Assembly (NCBI GenBank): GCA_910575505.1
Contig: CAJTFK010000002.1
Location: forward strand, 1 to 64,000
Direction: 5' to 3'
Source of the DNA: Oscillospiraceae bacterium
GTDB lineage: Bacteria; Bacillota; Clostridia; Oscillospirales; Oscillospiraceae
DNA length: 64,000 bases
The notes below the pieces were generated by a model, which saw nothing but the letters and a program-made list of their open reading frames with translations, was not told the DNA's origin and did no database searches. Of this stretch, positions 33,412 to 40,688 are shown piece by piece. The position numbers and the translations under genes are program-made. Every line of letters begins with the position of its first letter. Position 1 is the stretch's first letter.

Positions 33412-35757
33412 TTGAACGCGGGACTTGTCACCTTTTACCATATTCATCACTACGGGGCGCTGCTCCAGGCGGCGGCGACCCAGAGGGCCGTGGAGGCCCT
33501 GGGGGGCCGCTGTGAGATTGTCGATTATTTTGTCAACCAGGACAACCGGCTCTTCCGCCCCCCCGTCCGGCCCGCCGCCGCGGCGTCGGACGCCCATACC
33601 GCCCTGCATTACCGGGCGCTGCGGGACCGCTGGCGGCGGTTTGAGGCCTTTTCCCGGGCCCACCTCCGCATCAGCCCCTGCCGCTTCCGGAGTCTGGAGG
33701 AGCTGCGGGAGGCCGGCCTGCCCTATGACGTCATCCTCTCCGGCAGCGACCAGATCTGGAATCCTCTGATTTTTCCGGACCGGCGCTTTGACCCCGTATT
33801 CTTCGGGGCCTTCTCCGGCTGCCGGAAGATCGCCTACGCCCCTTCCTTCGGCCTGCCCCGGATTCCCCCGGAGATGGAGGAGGAGCTGCGGAGCTATCTT
33901 TCCGCCTTTACCCATCTCTCCGCCCGTGAGGCACAGGGCCGGGATATCATCCGGGACCTGACGGGTCTGGAGGTCCCGGTGGTGCTGGACCCCACCCTGC
34001 TGCTGACGGCGGACCAGTGGTCCGCCATGGCGGAGCGGGTCCGCCGGAAGGACGGCGGCTATATCCTCTGCTACTGCGTCAGCGCCCCTGGGGCCCTGAC
34101 CCCCTATCTCCGGCAGCTGGCGGCGGTGACAGGGCTGCCGGTGGTGCAGCTCTGCGGTGCCCGGAGGAAGGCGCACCCCAGGGCCCGGCTGGTGCTGGAC
34201 GCCGGCCCGGCGGAGTTCCTGGACTGGTTCCGGGGGGCATCCTACGTCTGCACCAACTCCTTCCACGGCACGGTATTTTCCATCCAGTTTCAAAAGCCCT
34301 TCTTCGCCAGCCTCTCCCCCTCGGAGCTGGCGGAGCCGGAGCGCTCCCGGACCTTCAGCCTGCTGGACCGGCTGGGTCTGACGGACCGGATTGTGGGCCG
34401 GGGAAGCACCGCCGGTCTTCTGGAGCCCGTCGGCTGGGACGGCGCAAACGTCCGGCTGGAGGCCGCCCGGCGGGATTCCCTGGCCTATCTGAAGGCCGCG
34501 CTGGAAAATGCGCCGCCGGAGGGCGCGGCTCACGGGGGCTGCCAGGACGCGGAGCCACGGGGAGAAAAACCGGCCCGGAAACACCGTCCGGCGGCGGACA
34601 AGCTGGCGGGAGAGGGCAGCTGCACCGGCTGCACCGCCTGTCAGGCGATCTGCCCCCGGGACGCCATCTCTATGGTCCGGGACCGGGAGGGCTTTTCCCG
34701 GCCCAGGGTGGACCCGTCAAAGTGCGTGGACTGCGGCCTCTGCACCGCCGTCTGCCCCGCCCTGCATCCGGCCGCCCGTGAAGACCGGTCCCTGCCCGCA
34801 GCCTTTGCCGCCTGGAACAAGGACAGCGAAATCCGGCGGGACTCCACCTCCGGCGGCGTGTTCTCCGCCCTGGCGGAGGACGTACTGGAGGGCGGCGGCG
34901 TGGTGTTCGGCGCGGCCCTGGACGGGAAGCAGCACCTGCACCACATCGCCTGCTTCCGGAAGGAGGACCTCTGGCGTCTCCGGGGGGCCAAGTATGTTCA
35001 AAGCGACCTGGGAGACATCTTCCGGGAAGTCAAAAAGTGCCTGGAAACCCGGCCCGTCCTGTTTTCCGGAACCCCCTGCCAGGTGGACGGGCTCTACCGC
35101 TATTTGGGCCGCCGTCCGGAAAACCTCATCACCTGCGACCTGGTCTGCCAGGGGGTCCCCTCCCCCGGCGTGTGGGAGGACATGGCCCGGCTGATCGAGG
35201 CCCGGAAGGGCCGGGATCTTCAGACCGTGCGCTTCCGCAACAAGGTGGAGGGCTGGAAAAACAGCCACTTTACCGCCGTCTTTGAGGGCGGCGGCGTGGA
35301 CAGCCGTCCCCTGTTCAGCACGGAGTACGGCCGGGCCTTTGGCCGGGCGCTGTTCCTGCGGCCCTGCTGCTACCGCTGTCCCTACGCCGGGCTGAACCGG
35401 CCCGGGGACTTCACCCTGGGGGATTTCTGGGGGCTGGCCCCCGGTGAGCTGCCGGAGCAGCAGGTCTGGGGCGTCAGCCTCCTGCTGGTGAACACCGCCC
35501 AGGGCAGCCATATGTTCGACCGTCTCCCTCTGGGCCGGAAGCCCTTCCCTGTGGAGCGGGCCATCGCCGGGAATCCCCGTTTGGCCTCCCCCATCGCCCA
35601 GCCCGCCGACCGCTGCGCCTTTTTCGCCGCCTATGCCCTGGAGCCCTTTGAAAAGGTTCTGCGGGACTACTGCGCCCTGCCTCCCCTGCCGGTGCGGGCG
35701 GCCTCAAGGGTCCTCTCGCCGGAGGTCAAGGCAAGGCTCAAAAAGCTGCTGAAGTGA
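33412..35757 (+). CDS. Polysaccharide pyruvyl transferase-like / ferredoxin / FrhB-like fusion
   Basis: A 781-residue multidomain protein with TTG start (33412) and AAGGAAGGGG upstream. Residues about 1-370: polysaccharide pyruvyl-transferase family (FYHIHHYGALLQ, ILSGSDQIWNP, TNSFHGTVFS). About 404-450: a 2[4Fe-4S] ferredoxin (CTGCTACQAICP and CVDCGLCTAVCP). About 455-781: FrhB-type coenzyme F420 hydrogenase/dehydrogenase beta domain (DSTSGGVFSALA, LFSGTPCQVDGLYR, CDLVCQGVPSP). These parts usually occur as adjacent separate genes in capsule or exopolysaccharide loci; here they form one polypeptide. The donor and acceptor are unknown. Strong terminator follows. Confidence 0.88.
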   Translation: MNAGLVTFYHIHHYGALLQAAATQRAVEALGGRCEIVDYFVNQDNRLFRPPVRPAAAASDAHTALHYRALRDRWRRFEAFSRAHLRISPCRFRSLEELREAGLPYDVILSGSDQIWNPLIFPDRRFDPVFFGAFSGCRKIAYAPSFGLPRIPPEMEEELRSYLSAFTHLSAREAQGRDIIRDLTGLEVPVVLDPTLLLTADQWSAMAERVRRKDGGYILCYCVSAPGALTPYLRQLAAVTGLPVVQLCGARRKAHPRARLVLDAGPAEFLDWFRGASYVCTNSFHGTVFSIQFQKPFFASLSPSELAEPERSRTFSLLDRLGLTDRIVGRGSTAGLLEPVGWDGANVRLEAARRDSLAYLKAALENAPPEGAAHGGCQDAEPRGEKPARKHRPAADKLAGEGSCTGCTACQAICPRDAISMVRDREGFSRPRVDPSKCVDCGLCTAVCPALHPAAREDRSLPAAFAAWNKDSEIRRDSTSGGVFSALAEDVLEGGGVVFGAALDGKQHLHHIACFRKEDLWRLRGAKYVQSDLGDIFREVKKCLETRPVLFSGTPCQVDGLYRYLGRRPENLITCDLVCQGVPSPGVWEDMARLIEARKGRDLQTVRFRNKVEGWKNSHFTAVFEGGGVDSRPLFSTEYGRAFGRALFLRPCCYRCPYAGLNRPGDFTLGDFWGLAPGELPEQQVWGVSLLLVNTAQGSHMFDRLPLGRKPFPVERAIAGNPRLASPIAQPADRCAFFAAYALEPFEKVLRDYCALPPLPVRAASRVLSPEVKARLKKLLK

Positions 35758-35769
35758 ACAGAGACAGAA

Positions 35770-35806
35770 ACGCCCTTCCATACATATAGTATGGAAGGGC
35801 GTTTTG
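35770..35806. terminator. Intrinsic terminator
   Basis: Perfect 14-bp stem ACGCCCTTCCATAC / GTATGGAAGGGCGT followed by TTTTGG; A-rich on the left, so possibly bidirectional with the converging C39 gene. Confidence 0.85.
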
Positions 35807-35816
35807 GCTTCTGCAT

Positions 35817-36788
35817 CTATTCGTGGACTTCACCGGCCCTGGACAGAATCCACAGCGGCGCGCCGTTGGTCCGGCTGGGGGACAGCTCCTCGAGAATGAG
35901 GGACAAATCCCAGGGAATCAGGCTCCGTTCCCGGCTGGCGGGGTCCGCCACCAGAATCTCGCCTCCCAGGGTCACGCCCCGAAGGAGGATGAAGTGGCCC
36001 CCCTTGGTAAAGTGGCCGTCGGTCATCAGCGCCACCGCCAGGTCCCCCCCGGCCAGGCGGGCATAGAGGGCGTCCTCGTCCAGCAGCGCCGGGTCCAGGG
36101 GCTCGCAGATCAGGCCGTAAGCCTCCGCCACGCCCTGAACGATGGAGAGATAGGAACCGTGGCTTCTGCACCAGTAGCCCCGCTTGACGCAGAGCCTGGC
36201 CATGTCCTCCGGGTCCACGGTTGTCTCCGTCAGGGTGGACACCGCCATGGCCATGGCGGTGGGGCCGCAGCCGTGGCTGCTGAGGGGGTCGCTGCCGTAT
36301 TTCTGGCCGGACCGGGCCTCGTCGGTCTGGTTGAAGTAAACCACGTCCACGCCGCCGCCGGTGAGATACTCCAGACCGTCCTCCCGGGCCTCCAGGTCGC
36401 TGATGAGGGGGTCCAGCATGGAATAGGGCGGGGCGATGTCCGGCTGCTCCAGCTGCGTGGAGAGGGCCTCCTCCGGCTGGGGCTCGGGGGGCCGGTTCAG
36501 CTCCTCCAGCTTCAGCCGCAGGGTCTCCCCGGTCTCCCGGACCCCTGTCCACAGGGCTTCCCCGGCCTCACAGGCCCAGTCCCAGACCGCGCCCCCCGCC
36601 CGAGCGGCGGCAGCGGCCCCCCGGCGGACCGGCGCGGTGATCTCCTCGTACAGCTCCGGTTCCATGGCCCGGCAGGCCAGCAGCTCCGCCCCGACGACGC
36701 AGACCATAGCCAGCAGCAGCACCGCCGCGGTGCGGAACCGGCGGCGGGGCGGTCTGGGAGACGAATTGTGGGAGGCGTGTGGGGCCAT
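35817..36788 (-). CDS. Membrane-anchored C39-like cysteine peptidase
   Basis: A 323-residue protein with an N-terminal basic region and one membrane segment (AAVLLLAMVCVVGAELLA, about 21-38), a Pro/Glu-rich stalk (about 95-120) and a C-terminal papain-like C39_2 domain. Catalytic candidates: Cys174 in SHGCGPTAMA, His265 in GGHFILLRG and Asp282 in VADPAS. It is predicted to face outside. Such proteins act as peptidases or on cell-wall/bacteriocin-like substrates. ATG 36788 has AGGAGAAATGCC upstream. It is divergent from the DHH-Sel1 gene. Confidence 0.82.
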   Translation of the reverse strand: MAPHASHNSSPRPPRRRFRTAAVLLLAMVCVVGAELLACRAMEPELYEEITAPVRRGAAAAARAGGAVWDWACEAGEALWTGVRETGETLRLKLEELNRPPEPQPEEALSTQLEQPDIAPPYSMLDPLISDLEAREDGLEYLTGGGVDVVYFNQTDEARSGQKYGSDPLSSHGCGPTAMAMAVSTLTETTVDPEDMARLCVKRGYWCRSHGSYLSIVQGVAEAYGLICEPLDPALLDEDALYARLAGGDLAVALMTDGHFTKGGHFILLRGVTLGGEILVADPASRERSLIPWDLSLILEELSPSRTNGAPLWILSRAGEVHE

Positions 36789-36842
36789 GGCATTTCTCCT
36801 GTTCCAAGACGGCTGAGGGGCGTTTTAAACAAAATTGAATTG

Positions 36843-36871
36843 ATTATACCACGAAAACAGGCGTCTGTACA
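36843..36871 (-). promoter_or_regulatory. Promoter of the C39-like peptidase gene
   Basis: Minus strand TGTACA, 17-bp spacer, TATAAT. The stretch 36872-37051 holds no recognisable gene. Confidence 0.55.
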
Positions 36872-37051
36872 GAGCTTTGGGCATTCCCTTTTCTGGAAGC
36901 CCTCTTCCACACCAACGCGCCGGGCCCCCGAACTCCCGTATCCGAAGCCGGCGGAGACCCGGAAACCCCGTCCCCGGGAAGACGGACCGGCCCCCGGGTC
37001 CCGCCCTCCGGTGAAACAGATAAAAGGACGCGCCCCGGGGCGTTTGCGGGC

Positions 37052-37080
37052 TTGACACCCTCTGCGGCGGCTGATAAAAT
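37052..37080 (+). promoter_or_regulatory. Sigma-A promoter of the DHH-Sel1 gene
   Basis: Consensus TTGACA, 17-bp spacer, TAAAAT. This fixes the translation start downstream at the TTG 37160. Confidence 0.8.
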
Positions 37081-37159
37081 GGGTATCATTTTCGCCCGAC
37101 GGCCGGGTTCGGAAGGCCGGGGACCTGGGGGCGGAGACCGCGAAAGGGGACGTTTTGAA

Positions 37160-38905
37160 TTGAAGCTGGCGGATTTGCTGAACTATGATGAAATTATAAT
37201 TCAGTGCCATGACAACCCGGACGCAGACGCCATTGCCAGCGGCTTTGCTCTTTGGGAATTCCTGGACAGCCGGGGGAAGCATCCCCACCTTGTATACGGA
37301 GGGGACCGACCCATTTCCAAGCCCGACGTAAAGCTGATGTGTGACCTGTGCCGGATTCATCTGAACTACCTGCCGGAATTCAGAAAATCTAGGCGGGCCC
37401 CCAAAACCCCGGAGCTGCTGATTACCGTGGACTGCCAGCCGGGGAACAGCAACGTCGCCGCACTGGAGGCAAAGCAGACAGCGGTGATTGACCATCACAA
37501 GGTCTTCGATCCGGCGCGGCAGACGCCGCTGTGGGAAATCCGGGACTATAACGCCTGCTGCACCATTGTATGGGACATGCTGCGGGAGGCGGGCTGCGCC
37601 TCCCTGACCAGGGAGCTCTCCACGGCGCTGTACTTCGGGCTGTACATGGACACCGTCTATTTCCAGGACCTGAGCCACCCCGTGGATTTGGAGATGAAAA
37701 ACGCCCTGGAGTTCGACCGGACCATTTTCGACCAGCTGAAATCCTCCAACCTCTCTTTGGACGACCTGATTATCTGCGGTCAGGCGCTGTCCAATCCCCA
37801 CTACAGCGCCGAATACCGCTTCGCGGTGGCGGAAGCGCCCTCCTGCGACCCCAATCTGCTGGGCGTCATCAGTGATATGATGATGGGCGTGCAGTCCGTG
37901 GACGTGTGCATCTCCTATTGCCTGCTGCCGAAATACGCCAAAATCTCCGTCCGCAGCCACGAGCCCAACATTCCGGCGGACCAGCTGGCGGAGTGGGTAA
38001 GCCGGGACATCGGGGAATACGGCGGACGGGGCGAGAGCGTGGCCGGAGGCAAACTGTTCCGAAAAGAGCTGGAGCAAATCTGCCGGAGCGACAGCTGGGA
38101 CGGTCTGAGCGGCGCTGCCGGCCGGCTGATTTACAGCCGGATCACCTCTTATTACGAAGCCCTGCTCCGGCTGGGCGTGGGCGAATTCCGGAGCGAGGAA
38201 AAAGGCGGAACGGAGAACCTGTTCGAGCTGCTGGCCCGCCGGGCGGAGCTGGGGGAACCGCAGTCCCAGTACCGTCTGGGAACCCTCTATGCCCAGGGCA
38301 GGGAGGTCCCCCAGGACTGGACCCGGGCCGCCGCCCTGTACGCCCAAGCGGCGGAGGGCGGAAACGCCGCCGCCCAGCACAGTCTGGGTCTCTGCTATGC
38401 CTACGGCAGGGGCGTGAACCGGGACTGGGCCCAGGCCTTCCGGCTGTATGCCCAGGCGGCGGAACAGAATTACGCCGCGGCCCAGAAGGAGCTGGGCGTC
38501 TGCTATGCCAAGGGCCGGGGCGTCTCCCAGGATTGGCGTCTGGCCGCCGTCTGGTACCGCAGGGCGGCGGAAAACGGAAACGCGCAGGCGCAGTACAATC
38601 TGGCCCAGCGCTACTACAGAGGCGAGGGCGTGGAGCAGTCCCTGACGCTGGCGGCCAGCTGGTTCGGCAAGGCCGCCCGGCAGGGATACGGCTGGGCCCA
38701 GTACCGGCTGGGGAAGTGCTATGCCCGGGGGGACGGCGTATCCCAGGACTGGAAGGAAGCCTTTTACTGGTATGAGCAGGCGGCGGAGCAGGGCGTCCAG
38801 GAGGCCAGGGCCAGGCTGATTGACTGTCTGGAAAACGGCCGTCCGGGGGTGCCCAGGGACCCGGCCCGGGCCGCCTATTGGCGGGGCCTCCGCCAGAAGC
38901 CCTGA
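37160..38905 (+). CDS. DHH-family phosphoesterase fused to Sel1-like repeats
   Basis: A 581-residue protein starting with TTG 37160 behind AAAGGGGA; the upstream in-frame region overlaps the promoter. Residues about 10-340 form the DHH/RecJ-like core: HDNPDADAIASG (DxD), TVDCQPGN, and IDHHK (DHH). About 360-575 carry six Sel1/TPR-like repeats of 36 residues with the pattern AxxxLGxxYxxGxGVxxDxxxAxxxYxxAAExG. The DHH core could cleave a nucleotide or oligonucleotide phosphodiester; I cannot tell which. Repeats would form a helical solenoid for partner binding. Unusual domain pairing. Confidence 0.88.
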   Translation: MKLADLLNYDEIIIQCHDNPDADAIASGFALWEFLDSRGKHPHLVYGGDRPISKPDVKLMCDLCRIHLNYLPEFRKSRRAPKTPELLITVDCQPGNSNVAALEAKQTAVIDHHKVFDPARQTPLWEIRDYNACCTIVWDMLREAGCASLTRELSTALYFGLYMDTVYFQDLSHPVDLEMKNALEFDRTIFDQLKSSNLSLDDLIICGQALSNPHYSAEYRFAVAEAPSCDPNLLGVISDMMMGVQSVDVCISYCLLPKYAKISVRSHEPNIPADQLAEWVSRDIGEYGGRGESVAGGKLFRKELEQICRSDSWDGLSGAAGRLIYSRITSYYEALLRLGVGEFRSEEKGGTENLFELLARRAELGEPQSQYRLGTLYAQGREVPQDWTRAAALYAQAAEGGNAAAQHSLGLCYAYGRGVNRDWAQAFRLYAQAAEQNYAAAQKELGVCYAKGRGVSQDWRLAAVWYRRAAENGNAQAQYNLAQRYYRGEGVEQSLTLAASWFGKAARQGYGWAQYRLGKCYARGDGVSQDWKEAFYWYEQAAEQGVQEARARLIDCLENGRPGVPRDPARAAYWRGLRQKP

Positions 38906-39014
38906 CCGTCTCCCTTCCGCCGGATTCCCTGTGGCGGGGTGTCCTTCCCGGCCTGTCAGGAAGCGTCCGCGGAAAAATCTCCGGAGTCTCTTTCCTGCCG
39001 GGCTCCGAAAACGT

Positions 39015-39044
39015 GGCCGCAACAAATCGTTGCGGCCTTTTTTT
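39015..39044 (+). terminator. Strong intrinsic terminator
   Basis: Perfect stem GGCCGCAAC / GTTGCGGCC with loop AAATC and T7. Confidence 0.9.
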
Positions 39045-39118
39045 GCTGTTTTTTGCGAAAATTGCTTGGAAAAGCGCCGGTCTTCTGCTATCCTGACGGA
39101 CAGAAAGGATGTGCTGTG

Positions 39119-40051
39119 ATGGAAGGACCCAACATCTATGAAAGCTTCGGCCTCCGGCTCTCCGCCCTGCGGCGGGAGCGGGGCCTGTCCCAGCAGGCTT
39201 TGGCGCACGCCCTGTCCGTCACCCGGCAGGCGGTGAGCAACTGGGAGCGCGGACAGACCACGCCGGACCTGGGCACGATGGAAGCCCTCTGTCGGCTCCT
39301 GAATGTGGACTGGAACCGGCTCTGCGGCGGAGAGCCTCTCCCGGTCCGGCGGCGGCTTCCCGTTCCGGCACTGGCGGCAGGGGCGGCGCTGCTGGTTCTG
39401 GCCGCCGCCCTGTTCCCCCGGACCCCGCCGGCCGGCGGGGAGTCCTCCGCCTCCTGGGACGGCTATCGGGGCCAGGTGCTGCGCTCTCATTTGACCACGG
39501 TCACTGAGTCGGGCCCCGACGGCCCCCGGAAGCAGGCGGCCCGGGCGCTGGCGGAGCTGCTGGCGTCCCTGGACAGCGAGGGGCCGGTCCCTCTGACGCC
39601 GGAGCTGCGGCAGGCCTTTGATCTGGCGGCGGAGGCCTGCGCATTCCTCTTTCTGCCCGCCTGCGAGGAGGGCGTTTTCGAGGACCGGGACGACGTGCTC
39701 ACCTGGCTCTACCGGGGTCTTTCCCGGGGCGGCCCCATGACGGAGGAACAGACGGACCGGTGGCTGTCGGCCTGGTTCGGCGCTTCCGTCCGGTGGACCC
39801 ACGGCTCCACGGAGCACTATACTCTGGAGGACGGTCGGTATTGGCCGGAAAGCGCCTGGGGCGGGTCCTGCACCTATACCCTGGAGGCGCTGGAGCGCCG
39901 GGAGGACGGCGGCTTTCGGGCCCGGCTGGGGCTTTCGGAGACGGACGGAACCGGAGCCCCTCTGCCGGAACGAACGCTGACGCTGTCGCTGACCGCGGAG
40001 GAGGGACAGATCTGTTTTTCCTCTGTTGCCTGGGAGGAACCCGCCGAATAG
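39119..40051 (+). CDS. XRE-family regulator with membrane segment and extracytoplasmic domain
   Basis: A 310-residue protein, start ATG 39119 with GAAAGGA upstream. The HTH is at residues about 10-65 (LRRERGLSQQALAHALSVTR, SNWERGQTTPDLGTMEAL). A membrane segment follows (LAAGAALLVLAAAL, about 81-97), and the rest (about 100-310) is extracytoplasmic with a Trp-rich C-terminal beta region. This is a one-component membrane regulator; its signal and targets are unknown. Strong terminator precedes it. Confidence 0.85.
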   Translation: MEGPNIYESFGLRLSALRRERGLSQQALAHALSVTRQAVSNWERGQTTPDLGTMEALCRLLNVDWNRLCGGEPLPVRRRLPVPALAAGAALLVLAAALFPRTPPAGGESSASWDGYRGQVLRSHLTTVTESGPDGPRKQAARALAELLASLDSEGPVPLTPELRQAFDLAAEACAFLFLPACEEGVFEDRDDVLTWLYRGLSRGGPMTEEQTDRWLSAWFGASVRWTHGSTEHYTLEDGRYWPESAWGGSCTYTLEALERREDGGFRARLGLSETDGTGAPLPERTLTLSLTAEEGQICFSSVAWEEPAE

Positions 40052-40063
40052 ACAGCGAGAGCT

Positions 40064-40231
40064 CTAGAGGCTGTTTCAAAACCAGCGGAATGCCGGATTG
40101 GGGCAGATTGTTTCGTCAGACAAGGCGATTGGACGCGGGAATCCTGACGGATTTCAAGTCCAATCAACGCAGTCCTGGCGGAATAAGATACCCCAAGACG
40201 GCGTTTTGACGGTTTTCAAACAGACTCTAAG
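40064..40231 (-). mobile_element. MITE-like element, copy B (inverted relative to copy A)
   Basis: About 168 bp. Its reverse complement aligns with copy A at 11337-11505 along the whole length; ends CTAGAGGCTGTTTC and AACAGACTCTAAG. Internal matches include TTGAAATCCG / CAGGATT / CTGCCCCAATCCGGCA. No open frame of substance. Confidence 0.8.
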
Positions 40232-40268
40232 CCCTGTGCCCGGAGCTCTTTTTACTTATTTTGCCGCC

Positions 40269-40685
40269 TCACCGGCGCTTCTGCCGCATCAGCAGAATCA
40301 GCCCTCCGGTGAGAATGGCGAAGTCCGCCAGATTGAACACATAGCAGTTCAGAGGCCGGGGGGCCCGGGGAAAACGGACATAGTCATAGACCCGGCCCCG
40401 GCGGAACCGCTCCCGGAGGTTGCTGAGACCGCCCCCCAGCGCCAGACCCGCCCCTATGGGGGACCGCCTCCGGTCACACCAGAGCATCGCCAGGACCGCG
40501 CCGGAGGCGGCGGACAAACACCGCTCCGGTATGGGCAGCCCAAAGGCCGCCCCCCGGTTCCACAGCGCCGTCAGCCGAACCCGGCCTCCCCAGAATTCCG
40601 TCTCCCGGCGGCTGGTCCGGTCCAGATACCGGCGGGCGGCGGCGCAACCGCCCCATACGGCCAGCGCGGTGCAGACAGTCAGCAT
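40269..40685 (-). CDS. lspA: Signal peptidase II (lipoprotein signal peptidase), divergent
   Basis: A 138-residue membrane protease that cuts lipoprotein signal peptides before the lipidated Cys. It shows four hydrophobic segments and the family motifs NRGAAFG, GGGLSNLRERF and the catalytic aspartates in VYDYVRF and FNLADFAI. The sequence is divergent and relatively short compared with the usual 150-170 residues. It starts 3 bp after the stop of the GTPase-nuclease gene and so is part of the same operon. Confidence 0.85.
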   Translation of the reverse strand: MLTVCTALAVWGGCAAARRYLDRTSRRETEFWGGRVRLTALWNRGAAFGLPIPERCLSAASGAVLAMLWCDRRRSPIGAGLALGGGLSNLRERFRRGRVYDYVRFPRAPRPLNCYVFNLADFAILTGGLILLMRQKRR

Positions 40686-40688
40686 GGT

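Noticed and set aside
36512-39817. Open frame antisense to the DHH-Sel1 gene and its neighbours (over 1000 codons)
   Set aside because: It overlaps five supported features, including two promoters and a terminator, and has no recognisable domain.
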